Below, in pieces: positions 24,801 through 35,770 of a DNA stretch of 64,000 nt. The stretch is from the NCBI RefSeq assembly GCF_008831285.2, contig NC_045142.1, positions 22,135,354 through 22,199,353 on the forward strand, written 5' to 3'. Position 1 is the first letter of the stretch. Every line of letters begins with the position of its first letter. Below the pieces are notes generated by a model. The model had not been told where the DNA came from, did no database searches, and saw nothing but the letters and a program-made list of their open reading frames with translations. Position numbers and translations under genes: made by a program. This DNA comes from Nymphaea colorata (lineage: Eukaryota > Streptophyta > Magnoliopsida > Nymphaeales > Nymphaeaceae).

Positions 24801-27800
24801 AAAAATAAAAATTAAAATATATTTAAAAAATATTTTGTGAAAAAGCGAAAAGCATGATAAAAACGTGATATTTTCATTTTTTAGATTTTTCAGGATATTA
24901 CAATTTTCCCCAACAATTGGATAACATGGTAGATTTCTAGCCATAAAGAGAATTGCATTATAATTTAGAACCAATAAGCCCAGACGGTGATGAAGATGAC
25001 ACTACTATGTCCGACCATGTTGCTTTCTTTTTTTGGTGTTGAAGTTCCCTCCATACTTCCTCTCATTATTCTTAAATTTGTGACGCATAGGCTTTTCTTG
25101 TACCCTAGTTCATCACAGTTTGTAACTTCGTAGCATGTCTTCTTCCTTCCTCTTTGGTTTGAGTACCTCTCGAAATGAGGAGGTTTGTGTGGCTTCACAT
25201 ATGGTCCTGATCCACAACGAAACGGTCAAGCACATTTTCTTTCTTGTTAGTCATGTTATATCTAGTTTCCTCTCCACTAAATTCTGTTAGAATGTCTTCA
25301 GAAGGTGGAGAAGTAAGAGATGAAAGAAGTGTTGCCTTTGTTTGCTCAAAATCAGGCTTAACTCCATTAAGAAAGTTAAAGTAATGTTCTTCAAGTAGTC
25401 TTTGCCTTCAATTATGTTTCCTTCTGTTGGCAATAATTTGGTAAAGTTGTTTCTTACACTCCTATCTTCTTAGTTCATCCTTTGAGTTGAAATAGAGTCT
25501 TTCGTCAAAGAACAGATCTTCTGAGATATACCTATCGAGGTATGTACTAGGCAAAGAAGGGGTACACAGCTCAGGAAATATTGAACTGGCCGTCGGAGCA
25601 GGCTGAAAGACTATAAATGACCAGAATAGGGCGGCAGAAAAAAAACATTAAAAATAATTACAAAAAAGGCAGAAGCATAATTATAAATTTCATCAACACT
25701 TGTATACAATATATATTATCTCATACAAACACATGCTAACTGTGGTCATAGCTATGCATATATACAAGTATAGAATTAGAATTAGCATATGTATACAAAG
25801 AGCATATACTTGTACTTACAAGCTTTCTAATATTTGATAAAAAAAAAAAATCTTTAGAAGCAGGTATCATGATTTCCCAATAGGAGCTGACAAAATCTTC
25901 GTGTTGAGGAAGGTTCTTTTTCACAGATTTCTTTTTTTTCCTGCTGGGGAAACATTTCTCAGCTGCTTTACTATGTGAGACAATTTGAGCATGTTGCAGT
26001 AATACCCTTTTACTCACCTTCAAACAATGCCATGCTTCTGCTTCCAGCCAACTCTCACATGCTTTTGCTGATATATAGTCATGGTCCCAAGCCCTTTTAC
26101 TTTCCAGCCAAACCTGCTTATTTTCATATGTTGTGTCATGGTGGATGCTGGCATCTCCGTTCTGCTGAAAAAGTGCAAGTGCTTTATCTGTTTAGGATCT
26201 AAAATATCTCGGTTACTCTATGAGAATTTCATGGTTGCCTTTTCAAGAATCACAAAAATCAAATGGTCCAAAATGAGAAGAGAAGTTATTTTCAAACTTA
26301 GACTCCGGTGTATTCTTATTTTGACCATGACAAATGTAGTAAACAGTTCGGATGGACTTTAATGGTAAACCAAACAACGATATCTTAGCCACTCCCATAA
26401 TTTTTTTTTTCTTTTATATTTTCAAATTAGCATGCACATATGAACAACCAATATATCATTTGTGATGTATGTGCATGAATATGATTTAGCTGGACAGCAT
26501 TTTCAGCTTGTCTCATTTCTTTTCTTTGAATTTCCCTTCTCATGTGCTTTTATTCTATGATCATAATGTTGTACTGATGGGATCTATAAAGAACGTATCA
26601 TGTACACTTGTAGTCATTACGAGAACTAGTTGTTTGTAAGAAAAGGTTCGAACCAAAAAGAACCATAAAGTGACATAATATCCTGTTTTTATTTTTATGT
26701 GGCAGACATTGTCATGCCCTTTTTGCTATTAATTTTATCATGTTAGGCTTAGGCATATATTATGGTCACACATCTCAATTTCATCTGATTTGTCAGATCC
26801 AAAGCCGTCTTTGGAGAGTCAGAATCACCCCGAATCAATTGGTATGTTGAATCCTGAAGCCTGATTTCATGTAAGCTTACTTTGTCCTATATGTACATTA
26901 TTTAAATGACACTAATATCTTTCAGAATTTTACTTATCACTCCTACCAAAATATTTTCTAATTTTTTGGGGCTGTTAAAGTTTTGAGATTTTAGCAAAAT
27001 CTCGTGGAGATTGCAGGTTTTGTTTAAAATAATTAACATGCATCCGTTGTGCACTTTGTTTCATGCTTGCTTCTAGAACTTTCACAAGAGGAATCTGAAG
27101 ATGTGCTCTTCAAGCAGGTATGGTTGGACAAGTTTCTTTAGTAAGTATTTCACTTCCACATCTACTGAACGCTCTGTTCTCGTAGATCTTTTTGGTTTCT
27201 CCTTATGAAATACAAATGAAGTTTCTTAGTGCTACATGCTGTCAAATTTTAGCACTTTTAAACATGAGCTACGAAATATTTGGGTCTCAGGTTTCAAAAC
27301 AAAAAAGATCCAAAACTTAAAAATAACAAGAAATACTATCTATCTTGAGATCCAGAATGGATCGAAAATCTGGGACCCAGCCCGATACGCCACATTGCGT
27401 CAATCTTCTTGGGTTGATGACTTCGACTCCTGATGAAGGGGTGGATGTTGGGGGCGGCTAGTGTAGACGCGGGATGGGAAGCACCACATCCTCAGGTATC
27501 GAGGATAGGGAAGATGACATGGGTTTGGCCACCAAGGCCTAGCAGTATCCTTCATCCTAACATTCGTGTAGTAACTTCTTATAGGTCCAAAGGGTTTTCT
27601 TATAGGTCCAAAGGGTTTTCTTATAGGTCCGAACAACCCTAGCATGTTCTCGAGATTGGCTTCCCCAAAAGAATTGGTTTCCTTAATTGGTAAGAGGGCA
27701 ATACACTTCCCATTGAATTTGAACGAATAAAAGTTTTTATGGCTGTGAGGAATAGCCACATGACAAGCTATTAGCGGGGCCACACATCACACCAAGCTTT

Positions 27801-30800
27801 GTCTTGACAAAATTCTCCATCGAGATTTTAACCAGACACTATTGACTGATTGAGACCTTGTTCTCTTTTCTAAACCACGATACCTTGAAGGGGTGGGCTC
27901 ACTTTTCTGTCTTGAGATCAAGGTCTTGATGGTGTTCAGGGAAACCATGTTTACACAAGAGCTACTATCTATAATACATTACAAACATGACCCTCATAAC
28001 GACATCTTCTTCGAAAAATGTTGTTTCGTAACCACTTAATGTTTTACGTGGTTTTCAGAGTGGTCAAGGTGTGATGCATGGTTAACAAATTCTCACAAGC
28101 ATCGCTGTTATGCTAGACCGTCTCCTTTCCATTACTGGACTCATATCCACTGGTCTCATAGTCACTATGGCTCTCTTCCTTTCCAGAGTTGGGCTCATCA
28201 ATAGGTCCTATAAGGGTAGATTTCTTAGTAAGAATGGGACATTTGGACTGGGCATATCCAGCCTCCTGACACCTAAAGCAACACAGTAAAGAATCCTCAT
28301 TGCGAGTCTTGTCCTGTTAGGCTGTGAGGTGGACGTGGGTTTCGTCCTAGACGTTGAGTTTTTCCATTTCGAGGTGGCCACTTCCCAGGTTGGAAAACTC
28401 GACCTCAATTTGTACGACTCGTCTGTTTTGGACACACGAGTTTCTGGTTTCCTCCTTAAGGTCTTTTACTTTCATGGCATAACTAGTAGCTCTATCAAGG
28501 GATTCCACTGTAAGACTGTTAGAAGTATAAAAAATAACAGAACAAAGACCATAAATATACCTGGTGACATGCTGATTCTCAGTCTCTACAAGCTGTGCAT
28601 GTAATGAAAGACAGTGGAACTCGTAAGTCTATTCTGAAACAGTCATTGATCCCTTACGAAGCTAGAGCTATTCCTTTTACTCCCTCTCAGCAAAGTCGGA
28701 GGGAATTAACTTAAGTTTGTGTCAAACATTGCATAGCTAGCTATGTGAAAAAGTTATCTTGCCCCTGTCATGTCCGAGCATTCTGCAGCAAGACTGTGAA
28801 GGCCCCTCAATTTGGTAGATGCCAAGGGAACGCGCCTGTGCTCCGAAACGTCATGATAGCCAAGGCAGATTGAATCACGTATGTCGAATGGAAGAATGCC
28901 TCGGAGTCAAATTTGCCTGTGAACTCAGGCAAATCCAGCTTGAGGCTATGTGTAGAGGGCTTCTCCTATCCACGTCCTCCTGATTGTCGATATCGATCAA
29001 TTAGTCCGTGCGGGTGTTGTGCCAAAATGCCTCATCCCCAGAATCTGCAAACTTAGATATGTCATCACATCGATTGGTGTGCTGATGAAGAAGCCGACCG
29101 TCTGCTCTCACCGGCGGGAGCTCTTGATGAGCCCGCCCTTGCTGCAATTGATTCCCCTAGGGTTGCCTTTGCTATGCTTGCTAAAAGGGAGGGACCGGCC
29201 CAGGCGGCCTAGGAGGTGCTTGTTGTGCCACTGGTTGCATTTGATGTGGTGTGGTCTATAGTTTAGTGGTAGTTTGCGAGTTCTGGATTGGTCTAGGGTC
29301 AGTGCGCAGGGCTTGGTGGGGTTTAGTAAAATAATTGGGGTTTCATTGCGGGTGAGATGGGTGGCCCTGGAGACATTGAAGTTGCAGGTAGGGATGATGC
29401 ATAGATTGATAGCCCGAGGGGTTGTACCTCAGGTTCCCTAAACTACTTGTCGGATCTCAATAAGGATAGGTGAGTCATCGAATCGAGCCCTACGGGAGAT
29501 GTGGACCAACGTGGGCGGTCCATAGCATGTAGGGCCTGGTTTTGGACCAGCTTAAAGCAAGTCAGGGTTACTGTTGGGATCTGATTTTTGTCTAGGGAGT
29601 TTAGGGATTGCGTGTCTGGACGTGAATGTGATTGGGGTCGAGTTCAGGGGTAAGCCTGAGCTCGAACTACTGTGGGCGGTTCCAAGGAGTGGTTGAGACT
29701 CTAAATTCAGGTTTGGAAATCTAAAAGCCGGTCCCACAGGCACCAAATCGGCCTGAATGGAGTTGGGAAATCCATCCTGGTTCGGCCTATGATCAACATT
29801 AAAGTTGGGCGGATGGACCTGGGTTCCAAAATGGGACCCAAAACCCGACCCCGCCCACTGAGTGAGTGTCTGACCTTTCATGTTGATTTCAGTCAGCTGT
29901 CTTTCGGTTTGCTTCTTCCATTCTTCAATTTCATCTATTCTTTTTATAAAATTGGCTAAATCTTTGTTCATCCTCACCATGCTCTCTTGCATTTGGGTCA
30001 TCATGTCGATCAGCCTCATCACATGTTCTTCATCCATTTTTTTTTTATCATTCCTCCTTTAGATTTCCTCGCTGGAGACTTCTTCCAATATGAAATCGTC
30101 CCTCTGATTCCCTGACACTACAGAAATCAAGACGGCAACTGGCTTTGTAGTTTGTTACCAATATGATGCAGTGAATAGATTTTCTCACTCTAATCCTTTT
30201 GGAGAGCACCAAATGATGCAAATGAAGCAAAAATGCAGGAAAAACTAGAGAATTCAATACCAAAAGGAAATTAAGGTTTCTCTTAAGCACCAATTACGCT
30301 AAAAAAGAGTTCCTTTTAAAGGGGCTAAATCCTAAAATCTGAATTGGATTTCGGGTTTCAAAACAAAAAAGATATAAACTAAAAAAATGATAAGAAATAT
30401 TATCTATCCTAAGATGTAGAATGGATCGAAAATCCGGGACCCAGCCCGGTAAGCCACACTGCATCACTTTCAAAGCTTCATCATGGTTTAACTAAGAAAG
30501 CAAATATTGGAAATTTCAAATATGGTTGTGAATCTTGTTATATTATCGGCATTGCATTCTGCCCAAGTTGTATGGACATAAAAAATGTGCAATCAGCTTT
30601 CTTGGTGGGGAACAACGTTGTAAAAACCACAGGCTGGTTCTCAGAACCACATCAGGACTGATCCACGAAGTTCATGCTTTGCCTATCTAAAATTTGCTAG
30701 AAACGAATATAAACTTATAAAGAAGGCAACAAGAAATCAAATGAGTTCTGATTCAAATGGTTGTATTGTAGGTGTCATTAACGCCTTGATGAATTGATGG

Positions 30801-31152
30801 AGATGACATCTCTCCTCTGATCCAACAACTTGGTCATGTTATTGTTTTCTTTCCATGATTATCACTATCTAGAATTCAAGCGCACTGCAGTTGGTAGGCC
30901 AAGTGGATTGGGTTTCCATGAATTTAGTGGATCACTGTTTACATTTTCCAATTTAAAATTCCATTAAACTTTTGTTGCTTCAATTGTCTTTTATTTTTCT
31001 TTCCCTGATGTCTGTGAAACTTCAGGCATGGCTTATGTATTTTTGGAGGAGAGCTAAAATCCATGGCTTGGAAAAGGATATTGCAGATGATCGTTTGCAA
31101 TACTGGATCGATCAGAACAGTCAGTCCCCAACATTGCATGATGCAGTTGATG

Positions 31153-31191
<39 letters not shown>

Positions 31192-31321
31192 CATAGCTTA
31201 TAAACACCCTCACTTTCTCATGCTACATTTACGTGCTATTTATGCAGCATTTCGAGGCATGATAGAAGTCAGAAAATTAGGGTTGGAGAGCCAGTTGTGG
31301 GAGGATTCTCGCAAAGAGTAA
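6836..31321 (+). CDS. SCD2: SCD2-like coiled-coil protein (17 coding exons, 504 aa)
   Basis: Homologue of Arabidopsis STOMATAL CYTOKINESIS DEFECTIVE 2, a coiled-coil protein that works with SCD1 in clathrin-dependent traffic at the plasma membrane and cell plate. Exons: 6836-7069, 8173-8348, 9165-9240, 9353-9394, 9511-9573, 9884-9933, 10061-10088, 10405-10479, 10572-10682, 10768-10828, 23044-23157, 23307-23428, 23760-23835, 26797-26841, 27077-27117, 31026-31152 and 31248-31321. They sum to 1515 bp in one frame. The protein has a basic start (MDRVRPKSP), an acidic patch at about residues 45-52, a proline-rich stretch at about 95-120, a heptad-rich coil at about 155-290 ([16 protein letters not shown]...) and the family block [23 protein letters not shown] near 275-297. 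The end, [10 protein letters not shown]...[12 protein letters not shown], is also typical. Introns 10 (12.2 kb) and 15 (3.9 kb) are swollen by transposons, but all splice sites look usable. The symbol is assigned by similarity recalled from memory. Confidence 0.93.
7070..8172 (+). other. SCD2 intron 1, no gene
   Basis: GT-AG intron. It contains two related segments, near 7330-7500 and 7500-7640, that share phrases such as CATGTTATGTGGTCCTGAA, TATATGTTGTGTGTG and GGCTGACAGGGT, so it holds an old local duplication with offset about 150-165 bp. No coding content is seen. Confidence 0.6.
8349..9164 (+). other. SCD2 intron 2, no gene
   Basis: AT-rich GT-AG intron with no supported coding sequence on either strand. 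Short open frames here are shadows. Confidence 0.6.
11909..15138 (+). pseudogene. hAT transposase relic (BED finger, DUF659, hATC domain)
   Basis: Three coding blocks are seen. Block 1 (11909-12388) holds the end of a BED zinc finger (FSGGI..MKHHLAG) and an acidic stretch; the D-P-T-W start of the finger lies in another frame just before it, so the finger is broken. Block 2 (about 13128-14463) is the transposase core, with [16 protein letters not shown] and a C-A-T-H-C-V-N motif. A GT-AG intron (14464-14561) leads to the hATC dimerisation region, which has a TAG stop at 14663 where the family has Trp, and a 1-nt frameshift near 14690. A last block (about 14850-15138) encodes an acidic Asp/Glu-rich tail. 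The 731-bp insertion at 12389 also interrupts it. The protein is therefore dead, though only lightly damaged. Confidence 0.85.
12389..13119. mobile_element. 731-bp hAT-like MITE inside the transposase exon
   Basis: Terminal inverted repeats TAGGGCTGCACA-CGAG (left) and, reverse-complemented, TAGGGCTGCACAACGAG (right) enclose CGAGCTCGAG/GAGTCGAG simple repeats and a purine-rich middle (12660-12990). An exact 8-bp direct repeat GCTCTATT flanks it at 12381-12388 and 13120-13127. It has no coding capacity. TAGGGCTGCAC ends with 8-bp duplications are typical of plant hAT-derived MITEs. Confidence 0.92.
16270..16557. other. Unclassified GC-richer intron DNA
   Basis: About 290 bp that is richer in G and C than the surrounding intron and has no recognised domain. 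Together with 17144-17560 it may be the remnant of one older repeat that was split by the element at 16558-17143. Confidence 0.4.
16558..17143. mobile_element. Inverted-repeat element, about 586 bp
   Basis: Left end CATAGTTGGCAAAC (16558-16571) and right end GTTTGCCAACTATG (17130-17143) are exact inverted repeats, with further similarity inward (TGGGAATCGG versus the reverse complement of CGATTTCTGAGGTGGATCGCCAGG). No coding content is seen. I could not find a clean target duplication, so the superfamily is undetermined; hAT-like is a guess from the end sequence. Confidence 0.7.
17144..17748. other. Unclassified intron DNA left of the Copia element
   Basis: About 600 bp, GC-rich up to 17560, with a 105-codon open frame at 17227-17544 that resembles no family I recognise. 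The later part is AT-rich ordinary intron. I call no gene here. Confidence 0.4.
17749..17878 (-). repeat. Truncated Copia 3' LTR
   Basis: Bases 17749-17859 match the outer 111 bases of the 5' LTR at about 94%. The remaining roughly 150 bases, the polypurine tract and the end of RNase H are missing. Next to it, 17860-17878 repeats a short LTR piece (GTACTCCACTCATTAGCC), so the junction is a rearrangement rather than a simple end. Confidence 0.7.
17850..21931 (-). pseudogene. Copia gag-pol relic
   Basis: Broken polyprotein read from right to left. The gag block (21931-21389) changes frame near 21440. The zinc knuckle near 20990 keeps G-K-x-G-H-L-E-D-K-C but has Ser and Tyr where the first two Cys should be. 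The protease site near 20680 reads D-S-R instead of D-S-G. Integrase is split over several frames (20465-20025, 19902-19696, 19727-19236). Reverse transcriptase (18925-18284) is the best preserved part and still has Y-V-D-D. RNase H (18218-17850) begins normally but stops soon after E-M-T-W, where it runs into LTR-like sequence. Function is lost. Confidence 0.9.
22595..22615 (-). other. Copia primer-binding site with a short insertion
   Basis: Directly inside the 5' LTR the - strand reads TGGTATCAG, then TCTAT, then CAGAGCC. Plant Copia elements that prime from initiator Met-tRNA usually have TGGTATCAGAGCC without a break, so this site carries an 8-bp insertion or duplication. Confidence 0.65.
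22616..22879 (-). repeat. Copia 5' LTR (264 bp)
   Basis: On the element strand it starts TGTTAGGGAC at 22879 and ends CTGCAACA at 22616, the TG...CA ends expected of an LTR. The Met-tRNA-type primer site follows directly. The last 111 bases are repeated at 17749-17859. Confidence 0.8.
23888..24591 (+). repeat. 352-bp tandem duplication in SCD2 intron 13
   Basis: Two copies begin with CCAGCTGTATTGAAGATACA at 23888 and 24240, a period of 352 bp, and continue to GAGGTTTTCTTGGAGAG and AAGGTTTTCTTGCAGAG. They differ by scattered substitutions and a few small deletions, so the duplication is not fresh. Neither copy shows coding content. Confidence 0.85.
24592..26796. other. Rest of SCD2 intron 13, no recognised gene
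   Basis: AT-rich up to 24960. The part from 24960 to 25620 has short antisense open frames with no motif I can place, perhaps an old repeat. The part from 25700 to 26400 has only short frames. I see nothing else to annotate. Confidence 0.4.
27577..27638 (+). repeat. 21-bp tandem repeat, about 3 copies
   Basis: The unit TCTTATAGGTCCAAAGGGTTT is repeated three times, the last copy incomplete and with a G for A change. The repeat lies inside the gypsy-like relic and is in phase with an antisense frame, where it would encode a 7-residue repeat. Confidence 0.8.
29552..30037 (-). pseudogene. gypsy-like gag fragment
   Basis: A 161-codon frame starting M-D-E-E-H, with a predicted coiled coil over about residues 5-55 and a proline/asparagine-rich second half. 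Plant Ty3/gypsy gag proteins often have this N-terminal coil. The frame stops before the capsid-like region, and later coding pieces lie in other frames, so it is a remnant rather than a host gene. Confidence 0.55.
31153..31189 (+). repeat. (CT)n microsatellite at the intron 16 donor
   Basis: A CT tract of about 17 units starts three bases after the GT of the SCD2 intron 16 donor (GATG|GTTCTCTCT). It replaces the usual purine-rich donor consensus. Confidence 0.85.
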
Positions 31322-31449
31322 TTCTGATTTGTCAAATCCAATTCGAACGAGCCTCATGGTTCCTTTGTGAAGCGGCCAGCCGATCGCAACCAACAAGCTA
31401 CATTGCCATCCTACTCATGGAAGCAACTCCTCCCCCCCCCCCCCCACTC

Positions 31450-31512
<63 letters not shown>

Positions 31513-33754
31513 TTTTTTTCTCTCTTTCTTGCTTGCGCTTTGGCACACACACATACATGCAAACCTGATTCTAAATAAGATTAAGCAAAAAATTCTTGCT
31601 TTGAAATAGTTGAATAATTGTGGGGGGATGTGCTTTAATGTATTGAACTATATGACATCATAACCTGTGATGGTACAACCTTGATCTTCCAGAGAAAAAA
31701 ATTTAAAGATGAAACATAAACAATGTCGACCACATTCCGAATTAGTTTGGTACACTGAAATATCATATTCGATGTTGGTGTGACTGATGCGGGGGCTGGA
31801 GGAATCCCTGATGAAACAACTTGCTTTGTCATAGAGTTGGTGATATGGTCAGCGTAGCCTAAGGCTACATTTGATTCAGGGGGGTTTCAAATCCTGATCT
31901 CTAACCCAAAGGCTGTCAGAAGGCCCTGTTTGATGGCCTCTCAACATTAGTAAGTGCAGTTCTCTCTCCCGTGCTACCGCATCTGTAGCAGGTCTCTCTC
32001 GCGGCAACTGCCATGGCGTTCTCTCTCTCTCTTTATGGCTATTGGTGGCCGAGGGGTTTTCTTCATTGTTTCTCTCCTCTTTCTGTCTCTCTTGTCTCTG
32101 CATTCAACTGGGGCGTCAATGGCCTCTTTTTCGTTTTCGTAGGAAATGTGACAAAAAATAGAGCTTTGGAGCCTTCTTTTAAGTTGGTTGTAAATATGAT
32201 TGAAGCCTTCTTATTCCAGCTAAAAAGGAAGCTTCCAAGCTCTCCGGTTTTCGGTGAAAAAGCCATTGTAACAGAAAAAAGAAGAGACGTAGAAGGCCGT
32301 AGTGGGGAACCTTTGCTACAGCTTCCAGTGCAGATAGTCCACACCCTTCGGTCTGATATCAGATCTGCAAATTTCACTCGTTATGCTGATCGAAACTCAC
32401 ATATCTGGTCTTTCAACTGTTTACTAGAGATCGACTTCATATCTGAGATCCAACGCAGAAAACATGGCCTTAATCTTTGTTCTTCTGTAATGAGCTTGAA
32501 GGTTAGGTTAGATAATTGAAAGGCATCCTGCAACATATCATATCGCCTGCAGGTTAGGTTAGATACCTATAGCTTTCACTTGCGCAATGAGTAACATCCA
32601 TCCTCAAATCCATTATGTGAATGCCTAGAGTTTGACACAGTTCGGACGGTGGGTGTCATGTTGAAAATCATAACCAAATGTTGCCTCTGTGGGCAGGCAT
32701 GACCTCAAGATTACTCACAGATAATTAGGCTGAGGGTGGTCTTTCTTATACTTTTTTATTTTATGCTGCTGGAAACAAGTAAAACCAGACTCAAAATAGA
32801 ACTGGACTTTGAAACTTCTGTCCTTGCGTAAGATCCATCAACCACGAGGTATACAAATGATAAGGAGAGAGAAAAGCAAGTGAGAGAAAAAAAGGGGTTG
32901 AAAAGAATAGTCTTGAAATAATTTAGGCCTTCATGTATCAGGCTGTATGATGCACATGAATTTTACTGTGTAGAGGGCTAACTTGTCCATATCTGTACAG
33001 ATTATCCGTAGTCCATCAAATGCTGAAAAAATTACTCCGCTTCATAAGGTGGATTCAGTGACATTTATCATGGAAAAAATGTCGGAGGCCAGGGACTCAA
33101 GACTTTTTTCCAGGCAAAAATTTGATGCCGAGAGAAGCTCGAGATTCTTCTAACGGAGCCATGGCGATGAGTACAAGTGGCAATGCCAACACCGAAACCC
33201 ATGCGGCCGCCTGGTGCTCCTGACTCTCTAGGCAACTCGGCCATGCCGCCCCCGCAGTCCATTATCCCGACACCGGCCGCAGACGATCCTCAATTTGCAG
33301 CTAGCAGTCGGGCCCCCCCACCCCACTTCTAGAGCCCCTTCTAGTTCTAGATGCAGGCTTTCATCCATGCTTAAGCGCAGGCGCAGTCGGCCCACCCCAT
33401 TTCCAACCTGAATCCCACCTGCAGATGCAGTTCATCGTCAGGTCCAAAATCTCCGTTCATCTTCCCCTGCTCTATCCACACCAGGCTTAGCGAATGCAAA
33501 GAGGGCCCCCGGCAGCAGCTGCACGTCCACCCTGACGAAACGCCCACGAGCGCAAGCATTAATGCTGCATCACAGTTTTTCTTGTCTGACAAACCCAAAC
33601 CGTGAATTTTTTTTGTTGAAAAAAATTATAGGCTACCAAACATGGTCTGAATTTGGAAATAGTTAAAATTTTCTCAATATATATTTTTCCTGCACATTTT
33701 TTTCCTAAAACTTTAGGAGGCAAAAACTTTCTGTGCATTAAATGCGCCTCAGAC

Positions 33755-33975
33755 TTGATGAAAATTATCTGAACCATTGATTATGACAAAATCAGACGAT
33801 AAAAGTTAAGTTGCAAACAAATAAACCATGAGACAAAGTGAAACTCTTCATTTGAAGCATTGTTTCTTTTCAAAATGCAACTTCATTTTTTATATTTATA
33901 ATTTACCCAAATAATTCTCAACAAAGTATGGTATATAAAGGTTGGTAGCTAACTATAATATATATATGCATGCAT
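33755..33975 (+). repeat. Dispersed direct repeat, copy 1
   Basis: Shares phrases such as AATTATCTGAACCATTGAT, AAGTTGCAAACAAATAAACCA, CTCTTCATTTGAAGCAT and GGTAGCTAACTATA with 35250-35640. The two copies are about 1.5-1.65 kb apart in the same orientation. The family is unknown. Confidence 0.65.
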
Positions 33976-35249
33976 ATTCATATATGAATATATACAAAAT
34001 TATATTCTTTCATGACAATGATTGGGGGAAAGGGTCGAAATACTCCTCCTATTCACCTAAAAGATTAGGTGGTAAACGGTTTTATGATAAGGAACCACTT
34101 AAAAATTATATATTGTAAATTTAACATGTCTTTTAGTGAATTCACGTGCATATATTCATACCAACTAGAAAAAAAGACTAATAAGTTTTAACAAATTTAG
34201 ATCATTCATTGCGCCTGATGCACCTTAAGTCATGCACTCTTATACATGCATCGGATCTTGCCCAATCTGATAGCTAGCTCAAGGCTCCATACTGATCAAG
34301 GAATTCGGTAAACTTTTGTAACTTGTAATTAACTATAATAAATCCAGCTTCTTTTTAATCAGAAATTAGTTTATGTAGATCCAATTCTATTTGCATCTTC
34401 GCCAGCAATATCATAGAATTATTGCGTGAATACGATTTTGTATAGACATAATTAAGGCCATAGTATAACAAATTTCTTAAGTAAGTATTCTTTGGATCAA
34501 AGTACATTATATGCATATGTAGACATTATTCATTTTCAAGAAATTCAAAAGAGAACCGTCTTTAATTAGGAACAAAAGACTAGTGCTAGTCACCAGCTGT
34601 TATAATAATAAATATTGTAAAAAAGGCATTGTGGCATGCCGAATTAGGGCATAGTATATCTTTTTAGTTTATCATGCCCATATAATTAATGCTGTGTGAT
34701 TCCAAAAGCTATGAATAGCTCGTACTTGCACCTTTGCATATAATGTGATCAATAATTTATATTTAGTCTTTTTTCCTAAAAAAAGTTTGTTTGTAGTGCA
34801 CGATGCTATACATACTCTAACGCATATATTAATTTTGTATTTCAACAAATTATACATGGTTATCTTCTTCCTAAATCTCCTCAAAGGAGACCATTATGAA
34901 AATTAATTGTGTTAGATGTCAGAAAATTAACAATTAAGAGCGCATTTGGACTATAATAACTATGGCCATGTTTTAGTTGTAGATATATTATTAATTCAGA
35001 TGATTCTAACTTTAATTATTTCAAACCTTATAACTTATTACACTTTATATGCTTTATTTCATATATATTTCGACATTAAAGATGTTTGTCTATTCATGGC
35101 TTTTGATGATATGATGGCCAAAACGATTTAATTGATGAAGCTTCTGTTAGTAAATTGCCATAAATGATATTAATTTTTCATTTTTTTTTTCAATGGCCAT
35201 TCTAAGCCCTTAGTTTTGTTGAATTGCTTTGGGATTTAGATGAAACCAA

Positions 35250-35622
35250 CCTCAAGCTAATGAGAATTATCTAAGCCATTGATCATAACAAATTCCGACG
35301 ACAAAGATTAAGTTGTAAACAAATAAACCAAAGTACTTTTTCAAAAGTCTAAAATGCTCCTCAAAGGAGACAAAGTGGTTTCCTTATTTACTTCCTTTAT
35401 TTCCCCCTTTTAAGAAAACTTATTTATTTCCCACTTTCAAAAGTCTAAAATGCTCCTCAAAGGAGAGAAAGTGTTTATCTCTCTCTCTCTCTCTCTCTCT
35501 CTCCATTCCTCTTCATTTGAAGCATGTTTCTTTAGAAAAAGCAACTTGATTTTTATATTTATAACTTAACAAAATGATCAAAGTATAGTATATTAAGGTA
35601 TGGTAGCTAACTGTCACACACA

Positions 35623-35640
<18 letters not shown>
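35250..35640 (+). repeat. Dispersed direct repeat, copy 2 (interrupted)
   Basis: Second copy of the repeat at 33755-33975. It is split by about 170 bp that themselves hold two copies of TTTCAAAAGTCTAAAATGCT (about 35340 and 35430), a smaller tandem duplication that ends in a (CT)n tract. Confidence 0.6.
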
Positions 35641-35682
<42 letters not shown>

Positions 35683-35770
35683 TGTATAAAATTATACGAT
35701 TTCATGGTGATGATAGGATTCATAAATGAATAAGACAGTGCTCTAATATCAAATAAAAACATAGTTTAAA

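Larger units (their letters stand above)
27290..30467 (-). mobile_element. Ty3/gypsy-like relic with short terminal direct repeats, in SCD2 intron 15
   Basis: Terminal direct repeats at 27290-27402 and 30354-30467 share GGTTTCAAAACAAAAAAGAT, ATGGATCGAAAATC and GGGACCCAGCCCG (roughly 80-85% identical). Between them on the - strand are a gag-like frame (30037-29552: coiled start, Q-M-Q-E-S-M, W-x-G-S-G-F-G), a zinc knuckle near 28300-28220 ([14 protein letters not shown], His changed to Tyr) and a piece like the protease-to-RT linker of gypsy elements (about 27783-27640). Reverse transcriptase and integrase are absent, so this is a deletion derivative. The ends are the repeats I can see, not proven LTR borders. 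Confidence 0.65.
31322..35770. other. Intergenic region between SCD2 and cyclin L
   Basis: It starts with the SCD2 3' UTR, including a poly-C run (31432-31446) and a (GT)n tract (about 31453-31511). The stretch 31860-32540 is CT-rich with open frames of up to 168 codons that resemble nothing known; 33060-33600 is GC-richer, also unassigned. The stretch 33640-35700 is AT-rich with direct repeats, a (CT)n tract at about 35480-35502 and a (TA)n tract at about 35625-35680. I support no gene here. Confidence 0.5.

Noticed and set aside
31376-31600. GT-repeat frames near the SCD2 3' end
   Set aside because: They are translations of the (GT)n microsatellite downstream of the stop codon.
32013-32519. 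168-codon open frame in the SCD2-cyclin L spacer
   Set aside because: Composition is driven by CT-rich repeats and no motif or splice structure supports a gene.
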